Positions 41,776 through 50,819 of a DNA stretch of 64,000 nucleotides are shown here, piece by piece (position 1 is the first letter of the stretch; the number at the start of each line of letters is the position of its first letter). Origin of the DNA: an uncultured Oscillospiraceae bacterium (GTDB lineage Bacteria; Bacillota; Clostridia; Oscillospirales; Oscillospiraceae); the NCBI GenBank assembly GCA_910587505.1, contig CAJULD010000003.1, positions 1 to 64,000 on the forward strand. The letters are read 5' to 3'. The position numbers were made by a program, and so were the translations under genes. The notes under the pieces were generated by a model, which did no database searches, was not told the DNA's origin, and was given only the letters and a program-made list of their open reading frames with translations.

Positions 41776-43055
41776 GGACCACGGAATATCCCCGGCTGGG
41801 AGAAAAAGTGTTCCGCACGCACCTGTCCAACGGACTGGAGGTTGTGACGGTCAGCAAGCCCTTTCACGCCAGAAGCTACGCCTTTTTCGCCGCCCGCTAC
41901 GGCGGCATGGATCTGCGCTTCCGGCTGGACGGCCGGTGGCGGGACACGCCCGCCGGCATCGCCCACTTCCTGGAGCACAAAATGTTCGACATGGAGACGG
42001 AAAACGTCATGCAGTCCTTCGCCCGGAACGGCGCGTCGGACAACGCCTTCACCAGCAACGCCGTCACCGCATACTACTTCACCTCCACCGGAAATTTTTA
42101 TGAAAATCTCCGTACCCTGCTCCGCTTTGTCTCCACCCCTTATTTCACCCCGGAGAGCGTGGAGAAGGAACAGGGCATCATTGCGCAGGAAATCCGGGAG
42201 ACGGAGGATGACCCGGACTGGCGGGTATATGCCAATCTGATGGAATGCCTCTACCGGGACAGCCCGGCGCGGATTCCGGTGGCGGGATCGGTGGAGAGCA
42301 TCCGGCAGATCACATCTCAGGTTCTCTACGACTGCCATAAGGCCTTTTATACCCCCTCCAACATGGTGCTCATCTGCGTGGGAAACATGGACCCGGAGCG
42401 GGTGGTCCTGGAGGCGGAGGCCATTCTGCCCGGAGAGGGCGGACCCGCCATCGAGAGGGACTATGGCCAGGAGAAGAACCTCACACCCGCCGGACGGGAA
42501 CGGGAGCAGGAAATGGCGGTCTCCATGCCCATGTTTCTGGCAGGCTATAAATGTCCCCCGCCCGGCGACGGGGAAGCCATGCTGCGGCAGAGCATCATCG
42601 GCGATCTGGCCTGCGACGCCCTGTTCGGGGACAGCAGCCCGCTGTACACCCGCCTCTATGAGCAGGGGGCCATCAACAGCAGCCTGGGGGGAAACTTCGA
42701 CATGCTGCCCGGCGTGTCCTATGTGTACGTGGGAGGCGACGTGAAGGACCCCCGCCGGGTGTTCGATGAGATCACCAGGCAGGCCCGGCGTCTGGGCCAG
42801 GAGGGCATCGACGGGGACTTCTACCGGCAGATCCGCCGGGCCGCCTACGGCGGGATGCTCCGCAGTCTCAATTCCTTTGAGAACATCGCCGTCAGCATGG
42901 CGGAGGGGTATTTCCGGGGCTTCGATTACTACCGCTTCCCGGAGGTCTTCGACGCCGTCACAAAGGAGGACGTGGAGGCCTTCCTCCGGGAGAATATCGC
43001 CCCGGAGCGGGCAGCTCTGTCCCTGATCCGGCCAAAAGAACCCGCTTTTTCCTGA
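41772..43055 (+). CDS. yfmH: M16 zinc metallopeptidase YfmH-like
   Basis: 427 aa. The inverted zinc motif H-F-L-E-H (in AHFLEHKMFD) and the distal Glu in EQGIIAQEIRE are intact, so this is the active half of the pair with the preceding protein. The final residues are Ala-Phe-Ser, and the stop falls in an interspersed repeat, as for two other genes in the window. lgt follows after about 115 bases. Confidence 0.88.
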   Translation: MRTTEYPRLGEKVFRTHLSNGLEVVTVSKPFHARSYAFFAARYGGMDLRFRLDGRWRDTPAGIAHFLEHKMFDMETENVMQSFARNGASDNAFTSNAVTAYYFTSTGNFYENLRTLLRFVSTPYFTPESVEKEQGIIAQEIRETEDDPDWRVYANLMECLYRDSPARIPVAGSVESIRQITSQVLYDCHKAFYTPSNMVLICVGNMDPERVVLEAEAILPGEGGPAIERDYGQEKNLTPAGREREQEMAVSMPMFLAGYKCPPPGDGEAMLRQSIIGDLACDALFGDSSPLYTRLYEQGAINSSLGGNFDMLPGVSYVYVGGDVKDPRRVFDEITRQARRLGQEGIDGDFYRQIRRAAYGGMLRSLNSFENIAVSMAEGYFRGFDYYRFPEVFDAVTKEDVEAFLRENIAPERAALSLIRPKEPAFS

Positions 43056-43085
43056 AAGAAAAGGGAAGCGGAAAGAACTTTGGAA
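43046..43085 (-). repeat. Interspersed hairpin repeat, copy d
   Basis: TTTTTCCTGAAAGAAAAGGG then GGAAAGAACTTTGG; the minus strand shows AAAGTTCTTTCC, TTTTCTTTCAGGAAAAAG. The YfmH stop (43053-43055) lies inside it. Confidence 0.65.
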
Positions 43086-43172
43086 AGAGACGGCCGCCGC
43101 CCTGCAGAAGCTTTGCTGCTTCGGCGGCGGAACAACTCATAAAACACGCTTTTCATGGGGGATAACATCACT

Positions 43173-44126
43173 ATGTACGAATACGCAAGAACCGATATGC
43201 CCATCAGCTTTCCCGGCCTGTTCGGGGACTGGTCCGTCAATCCTTCTCCCGTTGCCATTCCCATCGGCAACGGGGTGCGCTGGTACGGGATCATCATCTG
43301 CGCGGGACTGATTCTGGCCGTGCTGTTCTGCTGCCGGCAGGGGAAGAAGTACGGCATTACCGAGGACAATATCTATGACATGATGATCTGGCAGATCCCG
43401 CTGTGCATCATCGGCGCGAGACTTTATTATGTGCTGTTCTATCTGGACCTGTACCGCACGGCGGACGGGGGATTCAACTGGGGCAAAATGGCCGCCATCT
43501 GGGATGGCGGACTGGCCATTTACGGGGCGGTCATCACGGCGTTTATTGTGCTGCTGATTTTCTGCCGGAAGAAAAAGCTGTCCTTCGGCGCTTTCGCGGA
43601 CCTGGGCGTCATGGGGCTGCTGATCGGGCAGGCGGTGGGCCGCTGGGGCAACTTCGTCAACCGGGAAGTCTTCGGCGGGGAGACCACCCTTCCCTGGCGG
43701 ATGCGGGTGTGGGTGACGGACTCCCGGTTCATTGAGGTCCACCCCACCTTCCTGTATGAGAGCCTGTGGAACCTGGTGGGGCTGGCGCTGATTGTGTTCG
43801 TCATCTCCAGGATCCGGACCTTCGACGGGGAGAACACCTGCTTCTACTTTATCTGGTACGGGCTGGGACGGGCGTGGATCGAGGGCGTGCGGACCGACAC
43901 CCTGAAGCTCTTCGGCTGGGAGCTGTTTGGCCGGCCCATTCTGGTCAGCCAGCTGCTGAGCGTCATTCTGGTGATTGCCGGAGCGGCGGTGCTTCTCATC
44001 AATAAGCGGAAGCATCCCCGCGGACAGGAGAATCTGTTCGTCAACCGGCAGGCGGCGCTGAAGGCCGCGGAGGAGGTGGAAAGCGCCGCCCCCTCCGCTC
44101 CGGAGCAGGACGGGGACGGGCTCTGA
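43173..44126 (+). CDS. lgt: Prolipoprotein diacylglyceryl transferase
   Basis: Transfers diacylglycerol to the lipobox Cys of prolipoproteins at the membrane, the first step for the binding proteins and TlpA-like lipoprotein encoded here. 317 aa, about seven membrane helices, with the signature GRWGNFVNRE (Arg and Asn-Glu) and the conserved H-P-T-F-L-Y-E-S motif. The start is ATG 43173 after GGGGGAT; an ATG 18 bases upstream lacks a binding site. The C-terminal tail is acidic and longer than usual. Confidence 0.93.
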   Translation: MYEYARTDMPISFPGLFGDWSVNPSPVAIPIGNGVRWYGIIICAGLILAVLFCCRQGKKYGITEDNIYDMMIWQIPLCIIGARLYYVLFYLDLYRTADGGFNWGKMAAIWDGGLAIYGAVITAFIVLLIFCRKKKLSFGAFADLGVMGLLIGQAVGRWGNFVNREVFGGETTLPWRMRVWVTDSRFIEVHPTFLYESLWNLVGLALIVFVISRIRTFDGENTCFYFIWYGLGRAWIEGVRTDTLKLFGWELFGRPILVSQLLSVILVIAGAAVLLINKRKHPRGQENLFVNRQAALKAAEEVESAAPSAPEQDGDGL

Positions 44127-44140
44127 TATGTCCATAAGCT

Positions 44141-44244
44141 TTCTTAAAGTTCCTTTTGATTCTTTTCCCATGCAGCGCCCGCGAAGCGGGCACTGGCAGC
44201 CCAGGCTGCCCGCAGGGCAGCGCAGTGGTTTCAGGGAAAAGAAT
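44141..44244. repeat. Multi-branched hairpin element, variant of the interspersed repeat (copy e)
   Basis: AAAGTTCCTTTTGATTCTTTTCCC opens and GGGAAAAGAAT closes the element (outer stem 44159-44169 with 44234-44244). Three GC-rich inner hairpins (GCCCGC GAA GCGGGC; GGCAGCC/GGCTGCC; CTGCCC GCA GGGCAG) lie between. It sits between lgt and cbiL. Confidence 0.65.
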
Positions 44245-44270
44245 GTCTGCCTGAAATGGAGGGAGTACAT

Positions 44271-44969
44271 ATGACAGCAAAGAAAGGCGTTCTGTATGGC
44301 GTGGGCGTGGGGCCGGGAGATCCGGAGCTGCTGACCCTGAAGGCGCAGAGAATCCTTCGGGAGGCGGACGTAATCGCCGTCCCCGACAAGGGCGCGGGAG
44401 AGAAGACCGCCCTGACCATTATCGGCCCCCTGGCGGAGGGGAAGACGCTGCTCTACTGCGCCGCGCCCATGACCAGGGACCCGGCGCGGCTGGAGGCGGC
44501 CTATGAGGAGAACGCCCGGCGGATTGCCGGAGTACTGGACGAGGGGAAGACGGTGGCGTTCATCACGCTGGGGGACCCGTCGATTTACTCCACCTGTCTG
44601 TATACCCACCGGCGGGTGGCGGCCATGGGGTATGAGGCGAAGATCATCCCCGGCGTGCCCTCCTTCTGCGCGGTGGCGGCGGCGCTGGGGGAGGGACTGT
44701 GCGAGGGCAGCGACCGGCTGCTGATTGTGCCCGCCTCCCACCGGGATCTGACCGGCTGCCTGGAGGTGGACGCCAATTACGTATTTATGAAGGCCGGCCG
44801 GGAGCTGGGCGCGTTGCGGGAGACCCTGGACCGCCGGGGCCTGCTGGACCGGGCGGCCATGGTGGAGAACTGCGGCATGGCTTCGGAGCGGGTCTATCCC
44901 CGGTTTGCCGACGCCCCGGTGGACAGCGGCTACTTCTCCGTAGTGGTGGTCAAACGGGATGGCGAATAA
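44271..44969 (+). CDS. cbiL: Precorrin-2 C20-methyltransferase
   Basis: SAM-dependent tetrapyrrole methylase of 232 aa in the cobalamin branch, adding the C20 methyl group to precorrin-2 or cobalt-factor II. The GVGVGPGDPELLT N-terminus, FITLGDPSIYST and PGVPSFCAVAAAL motifs are typical of CobI/CbiL. The start is ATG 44271 after GGAGGGAG. It overlaps the precorrin-2 dehydrogenase gene by 11 bases. No other cobalamin-specific gene is in the window. Confidence 0.88.
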   Translation: MTAKKGVLYGVGVGPGDPELLTLKAQRILREADVIAVPDKGAGEKTALTIIGPLAEGKTLLYCAAPMTRDPARLEAAYEENARRIAGVLDEGKTVAFITLGDPSIYSTCLYTHRRVAAMGYEAKIIPGVPSFCAVAAALGEGLCEGSDRLLIVPASHRDLTGCLEVDANYVFMKAGRELGALRETLDRRGLLDRAAMVENCGMASERVYPRFADAPVDSGYFSVVVVKRDGE

Positions 44970-45411
44970 GCGCTTTCCTCTGTTCGTGGACCTGACGGGG
45001 AAAAGAGCCGTGGTCGTGGGCGGCGGAACGGTGGGCCTGCGGCGGGCGGAGGCCCTGGCCCGGTTCGGGGCGGAGGTCACGGTGATCTCTCCCGTTTTGT
45101 CCCGGCGGGCGGAGGGAATATGCCATGTGGCCCGGCCCTATGCCGCCGGGGACCTGCGCGGCGCGTATCTGGCCGTGGCCGCCGCGGATGATCCGGCGGT
45201 CAACGGGACCGTAGGCCGGGAGGCCAGGCGGCTGGGGGTCCTCTTCAACCGCTCGGACTGCCCGGCGGACTGCGACTTTTTTTTCCCCGCCCTGTGCGAA
45301 GGGGACGGCATGGTGGCCGGACTGGCGGGAGACGGCACGGACCACGGAAGAACCGCCCGGACGGCGAAGATAATCCGGAAAATTCTGAATAACAGCGAGG
45401 ACGACGCATGA
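44959..45411 (+). CDS. Precorrin-2 dehydrogenase (siroheme synthase N-domain)
   Basis: NAD-dependent oxidation of precorrin-2 to sirohydrochlorin. 150 aa, with the Rossmann motif VVVGGGTVGLRRAEAL and NRSDCPADCDFFFPA. It is shorter than Met8/CysG-N proteins and lacks the C-terminal dimerisation/chelatase part, so it is probably dehydrogenase only. It overlaps cbiL and hemC (ATGA) in a tight operon. Confidence 0.9.
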   Translation: MANKRFPLFVDLTGKRAVVVGGGTVGLRRAEALARFGAEVTVISPVLSRRAEGICHVARPYAAGDLRGAYLAVAAADDPAVNGTVGREARRLGVLFNRSDCPADCDFFFPALCEGDGMVAGLAGDGTDHGRTARTAKIIRKILNNSEDDA

Positions 45412-46298
45412 AGCTGCGCATTGGAAGCAGAGACAGTCAACTGGCGGTCATCCAGTCCCGGCTGGTGATGGACCGGCTGCGTGAGGCTCACCCCGATTGG
45501 GAGCTGGAACTGATCACCATGAAGACCACCGGGGACCGGATATTGGACCGCCCCCTGGAGCAGGTGGGAGGCAAGGGCCTTTTTGTGAAGGAGCTGGACG
45601 CTGCCCTGCGGGAAGGGCGGGTGGACCTGACGGTTCACAGCTGCAAGGACCTGCCCATGGACCTGCCGGAGGACCTGCCGCTGGCGGCCTTCCTGCCTCG
45701 GGAGGACCCGCGGGACGCGCTGGTGCTGCCGGAGGGAACCTCCGTGTGGGACCGGACGAAGCCTATTGGCAGTGCCAGCCCCCGCAGGCGGCTGCAATTG
45801 CGGGCGCTGTTTCCGGAGGTGGAGGTCCGCACCGTCCGGGGCAATGTGCTTACCCGGCTCCGCAAGCTGGAGACCGGCGAGTACGGCGCGCTGGTGCTGG
45901 CGGCGGCGGGGCTGAAGCGGTTGGGACTGGGGGAGCGGATCAGCCGGTATTTTTCCGCGGAGGAGCTGCTGCCCGCCGCCGGGCAGGGGATTCTGGCCGT
46001 CCAGTGCCGCGGGGACATGGACCGGACGGCGCTGGAGTGCCTCCGGGATGAGGAGGCGGAGCGCTGCGCTCTGGCGGAGCGGGCCTTCGTCAGGGCGCTG
46101 GGCGGCGGGTGCTCCTCGCCGGCGGCGGCCCATGCCGCGGCGGCGGAGGGCCGCATAGTCATCACCGGAATCTGCGTGGACGAAAATGAAGCGCTCCACA
46201 GGGGGACGGTCTCCGGCCCTCTGCCGGACGGGACCGGGCTGGCGGCGGCGCTGGCGGAGCAATTGCAGAAGGAGGGCGGACTGTGGCAGGAAAGGTGA
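45408..46298 (+). CDS. hemC: Hydroxymethylbilane synthase
   Basis: Polymerises four porphobilinogens into hydroxymethylbilane. 296 aa. N-terminal GSRDSQLAVIQS, substrate-binding KDLPMDLP, GSASPRRRLQL and the dipyrromethane-cofactor Cys in GGGCSSP are all visible. Overlaps neighbours by 4 and 16 bases in the heme/siroheme operon. Confidence 0.95.
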   Translation: MKLRIGSRDSQLAVIQSRLVMDRLREAHPDWELELITMKTTGDRILDRPLEQVGGKGLFVKELDAALREGRVDLTVHSCKDLPMDLPEDLPLAAFLPREDPRDALVLPEGTSVWDRTKPIGSASPRRRLQLRALFPEVEVRTVRGNVLTRLRKLETGEYGALVLAAAGLKRLGLGERISRYFSAEELLPAAGQGILAVQCRGDMDRTALECLRDEEAERCALAERAFVRALGGGCSSPAAAHAAAAEGRIVITGICVDENEALHRGTVSGPLPDGTGLAAALAEQLQKEGGLWQER

Positions 46299-47791
46299 CA
46301 CTGGTAGGGGCGGGGCCCGGTGATCCGGGGCTGCTGACCGTCAAGGGGCTCCGCGCCCTCCTGGGGGCGGAGGTGGTGGTTTATGACCGGCTGGTGAGTC
46401 CCGCCGTGCTGGAATTGATTCCGGACGGCGCCCGGCGGATCGATGTGGGCAAGGAGGCCAGCCATCATCCGGTGCCCCAGGCGCGGATCAATCAGATCCT
46501 GCTGGAGGAGTCCCAGGCGGGGCATAACGTCGTGCGGCTGAAGGGCGGGGACCCCTTTGTCTTCGGCCGGGGCGGCGAGGAACTGGAGACCCTGGCGCGG
46601 GCGGGGGTGGCCTTCTCGGAGATTCCCGGCGTGACCTCCGCCATTGGGGCGGCAGCCTACGGGGGCGTCCCGGTGACTCACCGGGACTATGCATCCTCTC
46701 TGCACATCATTACCGGCCACGCCCGGGAGGGCGCGGCGCTGGACATCGACTTTGAGGCCCTGGTGCGGACGAAGGGGACGCTGGTGTTCCTCATGGGCGT
46801 GACGGCCATGCCCGCCATTGTGAAGGGGCTGCTGGCGGCGGGAATGGACCCGGCCACTCCTGCCGCCATGGTGGAACGGGGAACCCTCCCCGGCCAGCGG
46901 CGGTGCGGCGCGGCGCTGGCCGCCCTTCCGGCGCGGGCTGCGGAGATGGAGATTCACAGTCCCGCGCTGATTATCGTGGGGAGCGTGTGCGCCCTGGCGG
47001 AGGAGCTGTGCTGGTTTGAAAGACTGCCCCTCCACGGCAGGCGGATTCTGGTTACCCGGCCCAGGGAGCGGGCGGGGACGCTGTCGGACGCTCTGCGGGA
47101 GCAGGGCGCGGAGGTGGTGGAATTCCCCTGTATCCGCACGGAGCCCATTCTCCCCTGCCCCGCCATGGAACGGGCGCTGGAGCAGCTTGCGGATTACGAA
47201 TGGCTGGGATTTACCGGCGCGGCGGGAGTGGAGGCGTTCTGGTCCTGTCTGCGGGGCATGGGGAGAGACGCGCGGGCTCTGGGGAATGTAAAGCTGGCGG
47301 CCATCGGCTCCGCCACCGGGAAGGCACTGGAGGCCCGCGGCCTGACTGCCGATCTCATTCCGGAGATCTGCGACGGGGCTCACATGGGAGCGGCGCTGGC
47401 GAAAAAAGCGGCGGGGCGCGTCCTGCTGCTGCGGGCGGAGGAGGGCTCCCCGGCCCTGCCGGACGCGCTGGCGGCGGCGGGAATCGCCTTTGACGACATC
47501 CCGGTCTACCGCACAATCCATGACAATTCCCGCGCCCGGGAGCTCCGGACGGAGCTGGAGGCGGGGCGGTTCGACTACGTGACCTTCACCTCCGCCTCAA
47601 CGGTCAGGGGCTTCGTCTCCGCCGTGGGCCCGGATGCGGACTTCAGCCGCTTTCTGGGGCTGTGTATCGGACCGCAGACCGCGAAAGAGGCGGAAAAACG
47701 CGGCATCCGGGTGCGGATCGGAGGGAGAGCGGCGATTGACGCGCTGGTGGAGCTGGCGGAAAATCTGTCCGCCGGGGAACAGGACCTATGA
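46283..47791 (+). CDS. cobA-hemD: Fused uroporphyrinogen-III C-methyltransferase / uroporphyrinogen-III synthase
   Basis: Bifunctional enzyme of 502 aa. Residues about 1-240 are the SAM methylase (LVGAGPGDPGLLTVKG, GDPFVFGRGGEE, PGVTSA, VTHRDYASS); about 250-502 are HemD (LVTRPRERAGTLSDALRE, FTSASTVRGF). It therefore closes hydroxymethylbilane to uroporphyrinogen III and methylates it to precorrin-2. The start is GTG 46283 after GGAGGG, inside the end of hemC. Fusions of this order are common in Clostridia. Confidence 0.94.
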   Translation: MAGKVTLVGAGPGDPGLLTVKGLRALLGAEVVVYDRLVSPAVLELIPDGARRIDVGKEASHHPVPQARINQILLEESQAGHNVVRLKGGDPFVFGRGGEELETLARAGVAFSEIPGVTSAIGAAAYGGVPVTHRDYASSLHIITGHAREGAALDIDFEALVRTKGTLVFLMGVTAMPAIVKGLLAAGMDPATPAAMVERGTLPGQRRCGAALAALPARAAEMEIHSPALIIVGSVCALAEELCWFERLPLHGRRILVTRPRERAGTLSDALREQGAEVVEFPCIRTEPILPCPAMERALEQLADYEWLGFTGAAGVEAFWSCLRGMGRDARALGNVKLAAIGSATGKALEARGLTADLIPEICDGAHMGAALAKKAAGRVLLLRAEEGSPALPDALAAAGIAFDDIPVYRTIHDNSRARELRTELEAGRFDYVTFTSASTVRGFVSAVGPDADFSRFLGLCIGPQTAKEAEKRGIRVRIGGRAAIDALVELAENLSAGEQDL

Positions 47792-48207
47792 TTGATTTAC
47801 GGAACAGGGACTACTGTCCCTCGCTGGATGAGATAGGGACATATATCAGAAACCCGGTCTTTCAGCAGTTCTGCGCAGAGCTGACGGAGACCTGGGCCTG
47901 CAGGGAAAAGATCGAATACAGCGGTTGCAGTATGGAGCGGGGCTGGAACGTCAAATTCAAAAAATCCGGGAGATCGCTGTGTACCGTCTATCCCCGGGAG
48001 CAGTATTTCACGGTGCTGCTGGTGGTTGGCCGGAAGGAGAAGGAGGCGGTGGAAGCCGCCCTTCCCGGCTGTGCCGCCGCCCTGCGGGAGATTTACGGGC
48101 GGACAGGGGAGGGCAACGGCCAGCGGTGGCTGATGATCGATCTGGAGGACCGGGACCAGTTGTACCGGGATGTGTTCCGGCTCATTGCCATCCGGGCGGC
48201 CAGATGA
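47788..48207 (+). CDS. DUF3788-family protein
   Basis: 139 aa, soluble. The overall pattern (CREKIEYSGCSMERGWNVKF, YFTVLLVVGRKEKEAV, WLMIDLED) matches DUF3788 as I recall it; function unknown. It overlaps cobA-hemD and the following membrane-protein gene by four bases each, so it is translationally coupled into a heme operon, an odd position for this family. Confidence 0.75.
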   Translation: MIDLRNRDYCPSLDEIGTYIRNPVFQQFCAELTETWACREKIEYSGCSMERGWNVKFKKSGRSLCTVYPREQYFTVLLVVGRKEKEAVEAALPGCAAALREIYGRTGEGNGQRWLMIDLEDRDQLYRDVFRLIAIRAAR

Positions 48208-48674
48208 AAAAGTACAGGCTCGCCTTTGATCCCTGGGGGTTGCTGCTGTTCCTGCTGATGATGCTCCCCTGCTTCGTCTGGTTCAACCTCCCTGCCCCCA
48301 ATGACATTCTGCGGGGAGAGTCCGCCACCCCTGTGCTGGACGGGATCGCCTCCGTCTGCCAGGTCCTGTTCGTCGCGGCGCTCTGCCTGGTGATGCGCAG
48401 CGGGCGGGAGAGGCTGCGGTTCACGCCGTTGATCCGGGGCTGCATTGTCTGTATGCTGCTCTATTACCTCGGCTGGGTCCTCTACTATGGGGGAAGCATC
48501 CGTCCGGCAGTAATCCTGCTGCTGACGGTCCCGCCGTGTCTGAGCTTCCTCTTTTATGGGCTGAACAGAAAAAATTACATTGCGGTCGTTCTTATAGTGA
48601 TTTTCACAGCCTGTCATCTGCTTTATGGCATGATAAATTTTATAATGTGCGGAGGATTTTTATGGAACTCGTAA
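48204..48674 (+). CDS. Small integral membrane protein, 156 aa
   Basis: Not recognised. Four to five predicted membrane helices (about 10-28, 45-62, 75-93, 100-118, 125-145) with short loops and no catalytic motif. Its start overlaps the DUF3788 stop (ATGA) and its end overlaps hemB by 13 bases, so it belongs to the operon. Possible roles, such as transport of a tetrapyrrole precursor, are speculation. Confidence 0.75.
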   Translation: MKKYRLAFDPWGLLLFLLMMLPCFVWFNLPAPNDILRGESATPVLDGIASVCQVLFVAALCLVMRSGRERLRFTPLIRGCIVCMLLYYLGWVLYYGGSIRPAVILLLTVPPCLSFLFYGLNRKNYIAVVLIVIFTACHLLYGMINFIMCGGFLWNS

Positions 48675-49657
48675 ACCGGCCCCGCCGCCTGCGGCGGACC
48701 GACTGCATCCGGCGCCTGAACCGGGAGACCCGGCTGAGCGTGGATTCGCTGATCTATCCGGTTTTTGTGGACGAGACGCTCTCCGGCGTGCGGCCCATTG
48801 AGAGCATGCCGGGGCAGAACCACTACGGTCTGGACAGAGTGCATGAGGCGGTAGAGGATTGCCTGAATGCCGGCGTGAATCACTGCATTCTTTTCGGACT
48901 GCCCGCCAGGAAGGACGCGTGCGGTTCCTCCGCCTGGGCGGAGCACGGCGTCATTCAGGAGGCCGTCCGGACCATCAAGGCCACGTTTCCCGATTTCACC
49001 GTGATTACCGACGTGTGCATGTGCGAGTACACGGATCACGGCCACTGCGGCATTCTCCGCAGGCACGGCCATGACTGCGATGTGGACAACGACGAGACGC
49101 TGGAGTATCTGGCTAAGATTGCCGTCAGCCATGCCGCCGCCGGCGCGGACATGGTGGCCCCCTCGGACATGATGGACGGCCACGTGGCAGTCCTTCGGAA
49201 GGCCCTGGATAAGAACGGCTTCCAGGACACCGCCATTATGGCCTACTCCGCCAAGTACGCCTCCGCTTTCTACGGACCCTTCCGCGCCGCCGCCGGGTCG
49301 GCGCCCTCCCTCGGGGACCGGAAGGGCTATCAGATGGACCCCCATAACCGGAAGGAGGCCCTCCGGGAGTGCGCCCTGGACGCGGCGGAGGGAGCGGATA
49401 TCCTGATGGTCAAGCCTGCGCTGAGCTATCTGGATGTGATCCGGGAGTGCGCGGAGACCTTCGACCTGCCGCTTTGCGCCTATTCCGTCTCCGGCGAGTA
49501 CGCCATGATTAAGGCGGCCGCGGCTGCCGGACTGGTGGACGAACAGCGGATCATGTGCGAGACGGCGCTGTCCATCTTCCGGGCCGGAGCGAACATGCTT
49601 ATCACCTACTATGCCCAGGAGCTCGCCAAAGCTATCTATATGGGCGAGATCGGTTAA
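48662..49657 (+). CDS. hemB: Porphobilinogen synthase (delta-aminolevulinate dehydratase)
   Basis: Condenses two 5-aminolevulinates to porphobilinogen. 331 aa. The zinc-type Cys cluster DVCMCEYTDHGHC, Schiff-base Lys in SAKYASAFYGPF and in MVKPALSYLD are present. GGAGG precedes ATG 48662, within the end of the membrane-protein gene. Last gene of the operon; hemA and hemL are not in the window. Confidence 0.96.
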   Translation: MELVNRPRRLRRTDCIRRLNRETRLSVDSLIYPVFVDETLSGVRPIESMPGQNHYGLDRVHEAVEDCLNAGVNHCILFGLPARKDACGSSAWAEHGVIQEAVRTIKATFPDFTVITDVCMCEYTDHGHCGILRRHGHDCDVDNDETLEYLAKIAVSHAAAGADMVAPSDMMDGHVAVLRKALDKNGFQDTAIMAYSAKYASAFYGPFRAAAGSAPSLGDRKGYQMDPHNRKEALRECALDAAEGADILMVKPALSYLDVIRECAETFDLPLCAYSVSGEYAMIKAAAAAGLVDEQRIMCETALSIFRAGANMLITYYAQELAKAIYMGEIG

Positions 49658-49700
49658 AACAGAGCGGCGGCAGGGGGGATACCCTGCCGCCGCTCTGTTT
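49657..49700. terminator. Bidirectional terminator after hemB
   Basis: Nineteen-bp stem (AAACAGAGCGGCGGCAGGG and its complement), loop GGGATA, then TGTTT. It serves hemB and the convergent kinase gene. Confidence 0.92.
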
Positions 49701-49703
49701 TGT

Positions 49704-50819
49704 TTACATGCTCCGGGAATACTTTTCAACGATCTGCTTCAACTCGTCCCAGTGCTCCTCCATGTCGCTTACCAGCTTGCACTGAGTCCGGCAGCGGTCC
49801 AGGTTCTGGCGTTCCCGGCTGATGTGGAAATACACGTCCCCCTCCAGGTAATCGGTGAGGAACCGCATGCCGCACTCCAGCGTCATCAGCTTGGCCCCCC
49901 ACGGCAGATACTCGATTTCCTGTTTCGTCAGCGTCCCGCCTGCGCCCTCCAGGAAGGCGCGGGTGTACGTGTCGAAAAGGGCTACGTCCAGGTTGACCCT
50001 GCTCAGGTCCGTCTCATCCTCGGCGCTGTGGTTGGCCCCGAAGCGGATGGAATCCCCGAAATCATTGATGGCCAGTCCCGGCATGACGGTGTCCAGATCG
50101 ATGATGCAGATGCCCTCTCCGGTTTTCTCATCCATGAGGACGTTGTTGAGCTTGGTATCGTTATGGGTGACCCGCAGGGGCAGCTTCCCGTCCCGCAGCG
50201 CCTGGAGCGCCACGGAGCAGTCCGCCTCCCGGTCCAGCATGAAGCGGATCTCCCTGCCGCACTCCGCGGCCCGGCCCAGCCTGTCCTCCTTCACGGCGGC
50301 CTTCAGCCGCGCCAGCCGGTCCTCCGTATCATGGAAGCGGGGGATCGTCTCATGAAGCGTCTGGGCGGGATAGCCCTGCAAAAGCCGCTGGAAGCGGCCA
50401 AAGGCCCGGCCCGAGGCCGCGAACAGCTCCGCCGTCTCCGCCGACTGGCAGCAGACCGTCCCCTCTACGAAGGGATACACCCGCCACGCGCCGCCGTCCC
50501 GGTCGGTATAGCAGCTCTCTCCGTTCCGGGGCCGGATGACCCGCAGGGCCTCCCGCTCCCGGTCGCCGTGATTGCGCTCGATCTCCCGGCCAAGATATTC
50601 CGTCACGCCGGTGATATTCTCCATCAGCTGGTCAGGGTGCCTGAAGGCGGCGGCGCTCATGCGCTGGAGAATGAACCGCCGGCAGCAGCGGTCCTCCGGC
50701 TGGGTGTGGACCACAAAGGTGTCGTTGATATGCCCCTGTCCGAATCGGATGGCCCCCACGGTGGGCGCGCCGAAGTCAAAGGCCGCCAGGACCTCTTCAA
50801 GATATGCTTCCGCCTTCAT
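49704..50819 (-). CDS. Sugar 1-kinase of the aminoglycoside-phosphotransferase fold (NahK-like)
   Basis: 371 aa. HNDTKLNNVLMD (catalytic loop) and IDLDTVMPG (metal Asp) closely recall N-acetylhexosamine 1-kinase NahK of the bifidobacterial lacto-N-biose pathway. The N-terminal GQGHINDTFVV is the nucleotide-binding start. It would make a sugar 1-phosphate. The next gene upstream, overlapping by four bases, is a sugar nucleotidyltransferase, so the product is probably activated to a nucleotide sugar. The start is ATG 50819 after GGAGG. Confidence 0.82.
   Translation of the reverse strand: MKAEAYLEEVLAAFDFGAPTVGAIRFGQGHINDTFVVHTQPEDRCCRRFILQRMSAAAFRHPDQLMENITGVTEYLGREIERNHGDREREALRVIRPRNGESCYTDRDGGAWRVYPFVEGTVCCQSAETAELFAASGRAFGRFQRLLQGYPAQTLHETIPRFHDTEDRLARLKAAVKEDRLGRAAECGREIRFMLDREADCSVALQALRDGKLPLRVTHNDTKLNNVLMDEKTGEGICIIDLDTVMPGLAINDFGDSIRFGANHSAEDETDLSRVNLDVALFDTYTRAFLEGAGGTLTKQEIEYLPWGAKLMTLECGMRFLTDYLEGDVYFHISRERQNLDRCRTQCKLVSDMEEHWDELKQIVEKYSRSM

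Noticed and set aside
44271..44969. Presence of a full cobalamin cluster
   Set aside because: Only cbiL is seen next to siroheme/heme genes; no other cbi/cob genes occur in the window.
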